64,000 nucleotides of DNA from Tamarix chinensis. Lineage: Eukaryota; Streptophyta; Magnoliopsida; Caryophyllales; Tamaricaceae. Under the pieces are notes generated by a model. It searched no databases. It was given only the letters and a program-made list of their open reading frames with translations, and had not been told where the DNA came from. The stretch covers positions 31,532,753 through 31,596,752 of the forward strand of contig CM060181.1 of NCBI GenBank assembly GCA_030549775.1, given 5' to 3'. Shown here piece by piece: positions 11,828-22,536 of the stretch (position 1 is its first letter; the number at the start of each line of letters is the position of its first letter). The translations under genes were made by a program, and so were the position numbers.

Positions 11828-13434
11828 GAGTTTGTTTGGTTTAGGGAAAATCATGAGGTAAGGAAAAAAAATTAGAAGGAAAATAATTATTACTTGTTTG
11901 GTTACTGAGAAAATCATGAAGAAAGAAAATAAGGAGGAAAGTATTGGAGAAAGTTACACGAAATAGTTTTCCTAAGCTAAACGTGAGGAAAATAACAGGA
12001 ACAGTGGAAAACTTGGTGTAAACGACAACAGTCTCGCCTCCCTCTCCATCGCCGGCTATTTCATTCTCCGTCAAAGGTACCATAAATGATGCGTCTTATT
12101 ATGTTCTGTTTCTACTGCACCTCCTACGAGTTCGTGTGTTGTTCGCCTCTTCTGCCTGCCTCTTGATACTCTCTGTTTCTGGTTTTAACTTTCCTTCTCA
12201 GAGCGTAAAATGAGTATCAGCGTATTGGGATTCATGACGAGAGATATTTGGAGAAGACGCAAGGTTTCTGTTAGAATACATTTTCCAAACAATTGAATCA
12301 GAACCTTTTAAGTCCGATTGGATATGCCGAACTTATGCTCAGGTTGCCAGGGCATAAGAGGAAGAGGTCAAGGAAAAGGAAATTGACCAACGGAAGCTTC
12401 CGGCCGATTATGATCCTGCAAACTTTGATCCTACTTCTCATCGTAGCCCTCCCACAGAACACGTGTTCAGGTTAGTTGATGAGGTTTCATCATTGACATT
12501 GGTTGAAGTAGCAGAGTTGTCTTCTATATTGATGAAAACGACGACAGATCAGTAACAATGTCGGTGGGCCATTAGCATATTTTGCATCCCAGCAACCCCA
12601 CTATCACCGTGGAATGGAATTCATGACGATTTTAGCAGCAGTTCATCTCAACTACTATCATCTAACAAGAATGGAGCACGACACTGGTGTCTGGTTATAT
12701 ATAAAATTCCACTACTGATACACTCCAGTGCCCTCGGTCGCTCTACGGAGGTCAATGATTCAAGATGAAGCTGATGCACCCACCCTGTCGCCAGTCGTCA
12801 CCTTACTGCCAACTGCCAGAGTTCATATGACCGCCCTACATATACCGAGATTGTTGGTCATTTATCTCTACTCCTGTTACGTAGTATTTTTGTCATGACA
12901 TATTCTACCAAAATAAATAGATTTTATTATTATTATTTATATAAATTGAATGCACTTGCCGTTATTATTGTTATTTTTTTATCTTATAAAAGAAATAGAT
13001 GGGGGAAAAAATTCAGTATCGAGTGTTGGCTTAGTTGAAACAGATTTGTCCTGAACATTTATTTTGAAAATTATTATAAGTTATTCATATAATATTTTAG
13101 AATAATTCTGTAAAAAAAAATTGGAATTATTATTGATTTTATGAAATTTTTATAAATTTTTAGAAATTTTATGTAATTTTTTTATGTATCAATATAATAT
13201 CATAATTTTAATTAAATATATAAAAATATTTAAATAATAACATTTAACTTTTCTTAGAATTTTCTTTCTATATACCAAATACTAAAAATATTTTTCAAGA
13301 ATTCAATTTTCCACAAAATTTTCTCCAACAACCAAACAAAGGAAAAAAAATTATATTCTTTCATTTTCTTTCCTTCAATTTTCTTTTCTCTATATTTTTC
13401 TTTCCACTTAATTTTCTGAAAACCAAACAGGGCC
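11828..13434. mobile_element. Harbinger/Tourist-like non-autonomous element (1.6 kb)
   Basis: The left end is GAGTTTGTTTGGTTTAGG; the right end read inverted is GGCCCTGTTTGGTTTTCAG. Both ends continue into A-rich, GGAAAA-rich subterminal sequence in which a TTTGGTT word is repeated. The element is flanked by TAA on both sides (11825-11827 and 13435-13437), the usual PIF/Harbinger target. No transposase is present. It encloses a fragment that resembles a host gene (12238-12555), which would make it a gene-capturing element. An unrelated superfamily with a similar TTTGG end cannot be excluded. Confidence 0.6.
12238..12555 (+). pseudogene. L7/L12-like ribosomal protein fragment (captured, broken)
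   Basis: One frame runs from 12238, through a single TAA at 12355-12357, to a TAA at 12553-12555. After the internal stop it reads a charged stretch, then DYDPANFDPTSHRSPPT, then VFRLVDEVSSLTLVEVAEL. The last part resembles the N-terminal dimerisation helices of the bacterial-type L7/L12 family as found in plant mitochondrial or organellar relatives. The C-terminal L12 domain is absent. Upstream sequence has a CT-rich run ending CTTCTCAG (12193-12200) that looks like an intron acceptor, so the fragment was probably copied from genomic DNA. It is not functional as it stands. Family assignment is from memory of the motif only. Confidence 0.5.
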
Positions 13435-13437
13435 TAA

Positions 13438-14900
13438 AGGTTACAAAATAGGTGAAAGAGCCTCATGAGACAACCATTGAGCAGCTCCACCCATCCAACC
13501 ATCAACTGAAATGGAGCTCAAGCTAGTTATGGGTAAATGAAAGGCAACGATAGAAAAATCCTACAATTATATTTAGTATAAATCAATTACGTATTTCTTT
13601 CCTTTTTTGCTATGATTTTGTGTTTGAATATGAGAACATGTGATTTTAGATCAGCATTGCTCATTGGCATTGATAACTTCAAAATCCGATACATATTGAC
13701 CAATATTTTTTCCATAGTTGCTGCCTTTAGATGATTATTTCCCCTGAAGTTTTTTCACGATGTGATTGTCAATGTTTGAAACTTGAGTAGCATAATGGTA
13801 GTATGAGGTGCTAATGTGGGAATTTAGATAATGCAGGGGTTTATAAGCCCAAAGGCACCCCACCCTCTTAAATTAGCCTTAGAAAAGGTCTACCAAGGAT
13901 CATAAGAGTGGCATCAGAACCCCCCAATTTTAAGACAATGGCAGACTAAATATGTGACAGAGTGAAAGGTGCTAGCACTGAGAACAAATGAGCGGCCTAT
14001 GAAAAGGGCACATACAAAATGAAAGAATGAAAGGGTTATGGATGTGGAGCTATTAAGGGGGATGGATTGTCATGACATTGTCTAGGTATGGGATTGAGAC
14101 TCACATTGTAGTATGTGATATGTGACCCAAGGGCATCCTCTCCTTTTGAGCTAGCTTTTAGGAACCTCACATCAGCATCCAATATTATCAAATGTGGGAC
14201 TCAAGTCCCGTACCTTGACAATGGGATCATGACAAGCTTTACTTCTCTTAATTTCTGGACCATGGCAAATTGTTTCTTTGTGTCACACATCACCTTAAGT
14301 CATTATTATCTCTGATACCAAATTGTTAAGAGCTTAACTTATGGGTCTAGTCATAAAGCAAGAAGACGATTGGTGTGATGAGAAATAGATGAATTGGTTT
14401 CTTATGATAACATATGGTGGATCACCACAAAGAGGGAGGTATTCATGGTCAACAGCTACTTCCTAAGGGGAAGCCTAACTTCGGCTGTGAAAGGGGAAAG
14501 GTAGGGCGACTAGGTGAGAGGAGGGAAATAGAGATAAAGAAGTCATGTGGAAAAGGTATTAACTTGATGTTAGTACTTTAGCTTACTTTATTCTTTGACT
14601 AGAGGCCCTATATAGGACTTATCAACTAAGAGTTACCATAAAATAACATCTTCTAATAAGGTAACCCAAAGAGTTACTACATCATACCTAGACTTCCTAA
14701 ATTTAATAATATCATACTTGTGCTACAAGCACATAGTTAATGACCTATCCCTTAGGCCACAAGTACATGCCCATGGTCTGCCTACAACTCTTACAAGCCA
14801 AGGCGTGCCTCAGTTAAGCATGGCTACTCAAGGTTTAGTTGCAATAAAGCCTTACAACACAAGCCAAGCATGGAGATGGTAAACCCAAGCCACAAATGCA
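13438..14900. mobile_element. Probable LTR-retrotransposon or TRIM relics
   Basis: A GTGGCATCAGAACC word at 13910-13923 resembles a tRNA-Met primer site. At 14313-14324, TGATACCAAATTG is the inverse of such a site next to a TG/CA LTR edge. A block near 13840-13890 (CCCAAAGGCACC...) has a diverged direct copy near 14128-14165 (CCCAAGGGCATCC...). The pieces are too decayed to reconstruct, and no coding sequence is visible. Confidence 0.3.
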
Positions 14901-15373
14901 TGGAATATATACAAATGGTGTTGTATGCTGAGGACAGGTAAATGAAACTAGAAATAGATGAAACTACACAATGGTATAGAATTATGTCGTCGATGATCAT
15001 AGCATTAATACATTTGGCTTCACATGTGGCTATATTTAGCCATCACATGAATACAAATTTGGAAGGCATACTGGTAATGATAAGATATGCCAGCACTTTC
15101 AACTAAAGTTCCCTCTTAGAACAAGCATCACAAAGGGCATTTTTGGTATAACTAAAAATATGTGCCATACAGCTCTAAATGTTTTCATGATAATATTAAA
15201 AAATAATAATAATAATAATAATAATAAGGAGCTTGTCGGATAAAGTTCTTGTTTTCATCGAATGAGCATTCTTGGGGTCAAATAAGCTCACAGCTGGCTT
15301 ACTTGGATATCCATATGCAAATCTATATATATATATATATATGATCTTGTAAGAATTAGGTATTAAAATAAGA
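14901..15373. other. Unassigned sequence with AAT and TA microsatellites
   Basis: Holds a short AAT run (about 15202-15227) and a TA run (about 15324-15341). Nothing else was recognised. Confidence 0.5.
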
Positions 15374-15381
15374 CTATAGAA

Positions 15382-15689
15382 CAAGCAACAATACCGCGGT
15401 TGCAGTTGCAGTGTCGCGGTATCGAAGTGTCGCGAATAATATTTTATATGTTGCGGTTGTCACAGTGTGATTTTTTAATTCTTTTACACAACAAATATTG
15501 GCAAATATAGGTAAATATCGGCCAATATCGGTAAAATATAGGTCAATATCTGAAACTTCGCCGATATTGCGGCGATAAATAAATTATGTTTTGAAACGGT
15601 CGCATTTTCAGAATTTTGCATCAGGACTGACCCAAAAACCGCGAAATTGCGGCCGATACGTAATTGCAATACCGATATTTCATTGTATG
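15382..15689 (-). mobile_element. Short hAT-type element, inverted copy (308 bp)
   Basis: Left end CAAGCAACAATACCGCGG, right end CGATATTTCATTGTATG, flanked by a perfect 8-bp duplication CTATAGAA (15374-15381 and 15690-15697). The CCGCGA-type repeats are at the left and the CGGTAAATATCGG-type repeats at the right, so it is inverted relative to copy 1. Non-coding. Confidence 0.85.
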
Positions 15690-15697
15690 CTATAGAA

Positions 15698-16283
15698 ACG
15701 ACTTTTAGACACTCACTCAATTGTCAAGATTAAGCAATGGCCAAACTAACAAAAGAATAAGGCACTGTTTTGCCTTCATTATTGTTTTTCACTTCACACC
15801 TTCATCCTTTTATCCTAATGCCTTGGTCCTGAATCAATGTTTTCTCAACCAAGGACATGGCGTGCAGCTGCAGCCACCTCCACCATTTTGACAGTTAGGA
15901 CCACCACTTGTCACAAAATCATAACCAACCACAGCCATTGCCATGATGCATAATCCCAGCCTAATTTGCCTTCCCTTATGCAATTCTACCTCTGCTAACT
16001 CAGCAGATATCAACAAAACCTTAATTCAACCAATTCAAATTCAATTTACCATGATTTAGACCCAAACTGCAAGTCAATTTTCAAATTCAAAATGTCTTAG
16101 AACCAAAAACACAAGTCAAAGTTGAGGATTGGAAATTCAAATTGCAGCTCGGTGTTGCATCAATGTTAACCTCAGTGATTGTTGCCAAAAGAGGTTGTCG
16201 GTGGTTAACAGTGACAAAGACGGTTGAGTGATTTGCATATCTATACTATTTTAATGTTTTGCCCTTGCTCATCATTAGTTGGA
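15698..16283. other. Unassigned sequence with a 60-codon minus-strand frame
   Basis: A minus-strand frame at 15834-16016 encodes a small peptide with a Gly/Cys-rich end (NCQNGGGGCSCTPC). I do not recognise it and see no promoter or splice context to prove a gene. Confidence 0.2.
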
Positions 16284-16291
16284 GGTTTGAT

Positions 16292-16330
16292 CGGTGTTTG
16301 AAAAAGCGCGCCTTAAGGCGCAAGGCGCAA
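16292..16330 (+). repeat. hAT 5' terminal inverted repeat and subterminal GGCGC repeats
   Basis: The first 15 bases pair with the last 15 of the element with one or two mismatches. They are followed by TTAAGGCGCAAGGCGCAAGG, a typical subterminal transposase-binding type of repeat. Confidence 0.85.
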
Positions 16331-16393
16331 GGCGATGGGGGGGTGGGGCTCTTCTGTTGCTGGGCGAGGCGAGGTAGGTGAGGCGCATCTAAG

Positions 16394-16752
16394 CATACAA
16401 TTAAATATCGGTCCCGATACGCTATATCGGCCGATATTTATCGGATTTTGGGTTAGCCGATACGCGAAATTGCCGATACGCGATGGATTTAGAATTTCAC
16501 GTATTTATCGGCGATATATCGGTTATCGATCGATATTTGCCGATATTTTACCGATATTTACCGATATTTGCCGATATTTACTAGTATTTGCTAATATTTA
16601 TTGTGAAAAAAAAATAAAAAATCACACCGCGACGACCGCAACATATAAAATATCGTTCGCGACACTCCGATACCGCAATACCGCGACCGCAACCGCAATC
16701 GCGACCGCGACCGCAACCGCAATCGCGACCGCGACCGCGATTTTATTGCTTG
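16394..16752 (+). mobile_element. Short hAT-type element nested in the hAT (359 bp)
   Basis: Left end CATACAATTAAATATCGG, right end inverted CAAGCAATAAAATCGCGG, flanked by a perfect 8-bp duplication CATCTAAG (16386-16393 and 16753-16760). The left part carries CCGATATTTA repeats and the right part six or more CCGCGA/CCGCAA hexamers. The insertion split the GGCGC-rich subterminal region of the host hAT. Confidence 0.9.
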
Positions 16753-16849
16753 CATCTAAGGCGCGCCTCAGGCGCTAGGCGCAGATGTTATGAGGCGCGC
16801 GCCTCAGCAGAAAATCGACAGAAACCTGGGAGCTCAATAGACTTTTCAG

Positions 16850-16890
<41 letters not shown>
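16850..16890 (+). repeat. Poly(A) run of 41 bases
   Basis: An uninterrupted A run inside the 5' part of the hAT. It may be slippage-prone, and its length may be a sequencing or assembly estimate. Confidence 0.9.
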
Positions 16891-16891
<1 letters not shown>

Positions 16892-17224
16892 ATGCATACT
16901 ACAGGGACTTAGGGGAGTTGAATAGCCATTTGTTGGAAAAAGGCAAGTCCATTTATAGTCTTAAATTACATTAAAATTAATCTGCAACTAATATGGGTAT
17001 TGGGGAGAGCAAGAGTCATATTGAAAAAGATAAAAAGCAGTTGCAGAGAGTCAGAGACTGTAAAGTCTGCTACTGCTACCACCAAGGCACCAATTTAAAT
17101 TCAGACTGCCAGAAATTGTTATTTCTGTCGAGTGTCCTAAGAAGCTGAGAACCTGAGACTTGAGAACAACAGAAAGCAAGTGCAAGTGACCTGTGCTGTG
17201 ATCCACGACACTCCACAGTCCACA

Positions 17225-17830
17225 AAGGCAGGTACTTTCTTTCTCCTTTTCCCAGTTCCCCCCGGTCCCCCTATATTTTTTCTACATTTATGTCATTTTT
17301 CATCCTATATTTTTTTTATCCATATTCTGCTATTCTCCTCCTGGTCCCCCTTGTCCTATATATTTTTTGCATATCTTTTTTCTTCCTAATGCAAAAAAAA
17401 GGGAAAAAACAATGTATTATATCACTATTCACTACAACTGCAAACAAAAAAATAAAAATAAAATAAACCAGAGAGAAAATCATGGAAAACCAGAAAAAAA
17501 AAAGTATATATGCAAAAATATAAAAACAGATAGGGCAATAGGGAAAACCAAAGGTATATCTGCATATATTTTTTGCAGATATAGGGGAAAACAAAAGAAA
17601 TGTCCTCTATATTTTTTGCAGATATATTTTCTTCCTAATGTGAAAAAAAAATACAAAACTAAGAGAGCATTAGGGGGGAAACTGGGTAAACAAAAGTATA
17701 TCTGCCAAAAAAAACAGAGAGAGCATTAGGGAAAAAATAAAGGGAAAAACAAAGATATATCTGCAAAAAAATAAAAAAATAAAAAGAAGAGAGAGCATTA
17801 AGGAAAAACAGAGAGAGCACTCTGTAATTT
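17225..17830. repeat. Subterminal imperfect repeats upstream of the hAT transposase
   Basis: An A-rich stretch in which words such as AGAGAGCATTAGGG, TATATCTGC and CCTATATTTTTTGCA recur several times. A short hairpin lies around 17554-17584 (TATATCTGCATAT / TTTGCAGATATA). It occupies the promoter and leader region of the transposase gene and could hold transposase or transcription-factor sites. Confidence 0.5.
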
Positions 17831-17977
17831 TAGTAATTAATTTAGTATGAGACTATGTATGTTACTGATTAGTTTCTTTTTCACTTATATTTTTCTTGTG
17901 TGTGTTGCTGCCTGCTGCACATTACATTAGGCAATCAACATTCAGGAATCAGGACCTTACATTATTCAGTTAGAAAG

Positions 17978-20707
17978 ATGGAGGATGATGGTGATGGTAG
18001 ACGTGATGTTGGATGGAAATATGCATTTCTGGGTGATCCTAATAACAAAAATGATGTGACTTGTAAATTCTGTCAGAAAGTTGCTAAGGGAGGTATATAT
18101 CGACTCAAACAACATCTTGCTGGAGGTTACCGAAATATAAAAGCTTGCAATAAATGTCCTGAACATATTAGACAAGAGATCATTGAGTACATGGCCAAGA
18201 AGAAAAGTGAACGTGATCAAATGAATTTGCTTCATGAACCTGATAAGATAACAGACCTAGAAGAAGAAGAAACTGAATTTTTTATGGCCAATGACCCTAG
18301 AGGGAAAAGGCCAATGAGTGCAGTTGTAAGCCAAGCATCGGTTGCCAAAAAAGTAAGACAAGTTGGTCCAATGGATGTTTTCTGCACACCCAAAGTAGTA
18401 GCTCTTCAAAGTGGAAAGCAAAGTACAATTAATGAAGCCTACAGAAAGGAACAAAGAGAAAAAGTTGCAGCAGATGTTGCTCGATGGTTGTATGATGCCG
18501 GTATTCCCTTCAACGCTCTCAATTATCCTAGCTTCAAAGTTGCAATGGATTCTGTTGCTAGAGCTGGAATAGGTCAAAAGCCACTTAGTGCTTACGAAGC
18601 AAGGGTTCCTTTCCTTAGAAAAGAAGTCCAAAGAACCAATGATTTAATGAAAATTCATAGAGAGGAATGGGCTAGAACCGGATGCTCTATCATGTCAGAT
18701 GGATGGGAAGATAGATGTCACAAATCTATATTGAACTTTCTCGTAAATTGTTCTAAGGGGAGCATGTTCATTGAGTCAGTGGATGCATCAAGTTATTCAA
18801 AGACTGGAGATAGGTTGTATATGCTTCTTAGTAGAATTATAGAAAAAGTTGGTGAACATAATGTGGTGCAAGTGATTACAGATAATGGGAGTAATTTCGT
18901 GGCAGCAGGTAAGAATTCTTAAAGGGCTATTATATGCAAGTTATTTGATACTTCTATACTTCTTAATTCTTATTAATGGCGTAATGCAAGAGCTAATTAT
19001 ATGTGTATACCCTTTTTTTAATGATTAGGTGCTCTCTTGGAAGCAAAGTATCCACATTTGTATTGGACTCCTTGTGCAGCTCATTGCATTGACTTGATGC
19101 TCGAAGATATTTCAAAAATTTCAGCCATTGATAGAGTTCTCAAAAGAGCAATACATATGACTAGTTTCATCTACCAGCGACCAAATCTTATAAATTTGAT
19201 GAGGCGCTTTAGTGGTCAAAGAAACTTATTAAGGCCAGCAAAGACAAGGTTTGCTACTGCATTTATCACTCTTTCATCAATACACAAGCAACGAGATAAC
19301 CTAAGAAAGTTGTTCACCTCTCAAGAGTGGGTAAGTGATAAGTCCCAACTCCTACCTATCTCTTATAATTCTTCTATATAAGCATGATTTGAATTTACAA
19401 AAAGTTCCAAGTTTGACTTTGACACAATTTTTTTTTCATTAGGTAACTAGTAAATGGGCTAAGGAATTAGGAGGAAAAAGAGCTAGCCAAACTGTTTTGA
19501 TGCCTACATTTTGGAATGGTTTGGTCTATGCTCTTAAGTTGACCGGACCATTGGTTCATACACTCAGATTGGTGGATGGTGAGAGAAAGCCAGCTATGGG
19601 TTATATTTATGAGGCTATGGATCGAACTAAAGAGATTATCGCATCCACCTTCAATGGAAATGAATCAAAGTACATTGATGTTTTCCAGATTATCGACAAC
19701 AGATGGGAATGCCAACTTCATCGCCCATTGCATGCGGCTGGGCATTTTCTTAATCCAGAATTCTTTTATAATAATCCTCAACTTGAGCAGTGTGAAGAAG
19801 TGGTGAGTGGCTTATATCAATGCATCCAAAGATTGGTTCCAATCATTGCAAAGCAAGATAAGATAATGGAGGAGCTCACTGCTTACAAAAATGCGGATGG
19901 TTTATTCGGAAATCCTATGGCTATTAGGCATAGAAAAACTAAAGCCCCAGGTATTCAACTATCAATTTAACTATTTTATGGCTGCTTGTCTTTATTATTA
20001 TTATTTATTGTTATGCCCATTTCATTTTATTTAAATCTTATAATATTAACAAAATTTGCAGCCGAGTGGTGGGCAGCCTACGGGTCTTCTACCCCTACTT
20101 TGCAACAATTTGCAGTAAAAATTTTGAGTTTAACATGTAATTCATCTGGGTGTGAGAGAAACTGGAGTATTTTTGAGCATGTAAGTACCTCATTATCTTG
20201 TACTTAACTTGTTAATTGTTAAATGCCTTGACCAATTAATGAAGTAAATTATCCCCAATTTTGCAGATTCATACCAAGAAAAGGAATAGGCTTGCACAAT
20301 CTCGATTAAATGATTTAGTCTATGTGAAGTACAATCGAGCTTTGATTCAGAGATATCAATTAAAGGACAAGATTGATCCCATTTCTTTGAAGGATATTGA
20401 TGAAAGTAATGAATGGTTAACTGGGAGAATAGAATCAAATGAAGAGGGTGCTGAAAATGAGATGGTTTTTGAGGATGATAATTTGAATTGGGGAACCGTT
20501 GTTGCTGCTGCTGGAGTTGATGAAGAGAGGTTTAACCTAAGATTTGGTGCAAGTGGTGGCAGCAGTAGTAGCTCACAAAGACATACGTCTAGACAAGAAA
20601 TAGAGGAAGAAGAAGTGGAGGATGATGATGAAGGCTATGGGTCAGAATCAGAATCAGATTCATTAGAGGATAATGAAGATTTAATCATAGAGGATGATGT
20701 TTTTTGA
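17978..20707 (+). CDS. hAT-family transposase (five exons, 766 aa)
   Basis: Exons: 17978-18908, 19029-19330, 19443-19950, 20062-20180 and 20267-20707. All four introns are GT-AG and keep the frame (phases 1, 0, 1, 0), giving 2301 bp. Residues 12-60 form a BED zinc finger (C29, C32, H46, C57). A DUF659-type region follows (about 185-310), with MSDGWED (D241) and ITDNGSN (D302). The RNase-H-like fold continues into the C-terminal hAT dimerisation domain (about 581-645, WWAAYG...CERNWS, E612). The acidic tail (EEEEVEDDDEG) is usual for plant hATs. D241, D302 and E612 fit the expected catalytic triad. An in-frame ATG lies at 17900, but the ATG at 17978 starts directly before the BED domain and is preferred. 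The protein should bind the element ends in the nucleus and cut and paste the element. Confidence 0.9.
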
Positions 20708-20831
20708 GTAACTTGCTAGTATTAATAGTATTAAACTCATAGGTTGCTATTTTTATAAGTATTTTCTTGTTATGGTATACTTTTTTTCTGAAAACTTCGT
20801 CATTTAATCAATTTTTAGCTTTTTTGAGTAA

Positions 20832-20936
20832 TTTTGGCGCCTTACATCACCCAGGCGTGCGCCTTCGCCTTGCGCCTCGCGCCTAGGCTCCAGGACCCCT
20901 AGCGCCTCGGTGCGCCTTGGGCCTTTTCAAACACTG
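20832..20936 (+). repeat. hAT 3' subterminal GGCGC repeats and terminal inverted repeat
   Basis: GCGCC-type words are packed here (TTGGCGCC, GTGCGCC, TTGCGCCTCGCGCC, TAGCGCCTC). The segment ends CCTTTTCAAACACTG at 20936, the inverse of the left end. Confidence 0.85.
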
Positions 20937-20944
20937 GGTTTGAT

Positions 20945-21171
20945 ATGCTTCTCTCCATGTGACAATGAGGGAAATGTTAATTCCTGGTTTCTAGGGTATA
21001 TTTGTAGCTTCGGCCCCATTTCAAATTATAGGATAGGCATTTTGTTCTTGTTTTGGTTATGGATTTCTATAGGCTGGGTTCGATAGTGTGATTGTCCTTT
21101 TTGGCATGTTAATTCTTGTCCTTTGTACTGCATCTATTTTGTAATAAATTCATGAACCATCAAAAAAAAAA
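20945..21171 (+). mobile_element. Probable LINE 3' tail
   Basis: The text TTTTGTAATAAATTCATGAA, then CCATC and an A run (21162-21171), resembles the 3' end of plant LINEs (AATAAA, ATCA, poly-A). The T-rich sequence before it also fits. The hAT lies directly to the left and may have split it. No reverse-transcriptase coding sequence is visible here. Confidence 0.4.
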
Positions 21172-22015
21172 TGAAATGAAGGGTGTGGTGTTGGTGATGC
21201 AATGTTGGGGGTAGTGGTGTGGTATGGTTTTGGTTGCAGTGTTTGTTGTGGTTATGGTGCTGTTTTTTTGGAAGGGAGGGGAACGGGGTTTATGTATATG
21301 TATGTATATAGGCATGGATCTTAACGATTAGATGGATTTTACTGAAAGCCTTTTTTGACCAAAACCAAGGCTTTTCAAATCAAGTTTATAGGTGTTTGGA
21401 CAAGAAACTTACAAAAACTTGAAAGGTATTTTTTTAAAAGCTTGTTGGGATAGCTTGTGAAATAAACTCCAGCTTTCAGGTTCCAATTTTTAGCCTTTAG
21501 CTTTAAGTCTACAGCTTTCAAATAGCTTTTCAGTTAGTCTTGTCACACACCCTCAATCTAATCTAATGATAGAATATGATTAATTCGTATTTCTTACATG
21601 ACTATATAAGCACATATATATATGTATGTATGCTGTCTAGGAAGGGAACCACCATAATAGAACTATCAATACCTAGTACCTACATAGTCGATAGCACATT
21701 GACACAAACTCAGAATTCAAACTTTTTTCTTGGAGAACTTCAATGACAATCAATATTTTCAGAAAATCAATGGCAAAGCAAAATGTTTTAAAACAAATGT
21801 CATATAATTGAATGACAAGTGCTGAAGACATATGCCCTTAATAAATCCTATTAACAGTGAACTACACTTTACAGTAAGATGAGGAATGGGTCTCTGATAA
21901 AGAACAGAAATAGCTCAACGTTTATAGATAGGACTACACCAAAATTTAATTTGAGCTGCTACTCTCCACTGCAATATACTTGAAGGGAAATGTGATGCAT
22001 AGCAGAGAAAAAGAA
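21172..22015. other. Unassigned sequence
   Basis: Includes a region (about 21340-21545) rich in AGCTTTCA / CTTGAAAG words that may be a MITE, without clear ends. No gene could be supported. Confidence 0.3.
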
Positions 22016-22023
22016 GCCAACAG

Positions 22024-22326
22024 CAAGCAATAAAATCGCAGTCGCGGTCGCAATTGCGGTTGCGGTCGCGATGTTGCGATATCGGAGCATCATGAACAAT
22101 ATTTTATATGACGGGGTTGTCGCGGCGTGATTATTTTTTGTTCCACAATAAATATTAGCAAATACCAGTAAATATCGGCAAATATCGGTAGAATATCAGC
22201 AAATATTGGTTGATAACCGATATATCGCCGATAAATATGTGAAATTCTAAATCCGTCGCATATCGTCAATTTCACGTATCAGCTGCCCCAAAATCCGATA
22301 AATATCGGCCGATATTTAATTGTATG
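22024..22326 (-). mobile_element. Short hAT-type element near the phosphatase 3' end (303 bp)
   Basis: Left end CAAGCAATAAAATCGCAG, right end CGATATTTAATTGTATG, flanked by GCCAACAG (22016-22023) and GCCAACAA (22327-22334), 7 of 8 identical. It is inverted relative to copies 1 and 16.4 kb. It lies about 210 bp past the phosphatase stop codon, so it may fall within or just beyond that gene's 3' untranslated region. Confidence 0.85.
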
Positions 22327-22536
22327 GCCAACAACCACATAGCATAAGGTACAACAAGCAGAATAAATATTTTATGCTTCAGAAATAATATGCAAAAGAA
22401 CTGGACCTTAAACGCTTAAATGCAGTCCTCCCACAGCTATAAACAGAATTAAAACAAGGATGCAACAGTCGAAGGGCAACATAGTTATAATGCTAACCTT
22501 CACAAATATCGATGACTCCCCTCATCATCATCTCTG

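Larger units (their letters stand above)
16292..20936 (+). mobile_element. Complete autonomous-looking hAT transposon (4645 bp)
   Basis: Left terminus CGGTGTTTGAAAAAGCGC; right terminus, read inverted, CAGTGTTTGAAAAGGCCC. It is flanked by a perfect 8-bp duplication, GGTTTGAT (16284-16291 and 20937-20944). Both ends carry GGCGC-rich subterminal repeats. Inside is an uninterrupted five-exon transposase gene (17978-20707). The single length increase relative to a minimal element is a 359-bp short element at 16394-16752. Intact ends, duplication and reading frame together imply recent and possibly still competent transposition. It landed next to a LINE 3' tail (20945-21171). Confidence 0.92.

Noticed and set aside
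17900..17977. Upstream ATG at 17900 as the transposase start
   Set aside because: It would add 26 Cys/His-rich residues without resemblance to hAT proteins; the ATG at 17978 precedes the BED domain directly, as usual.
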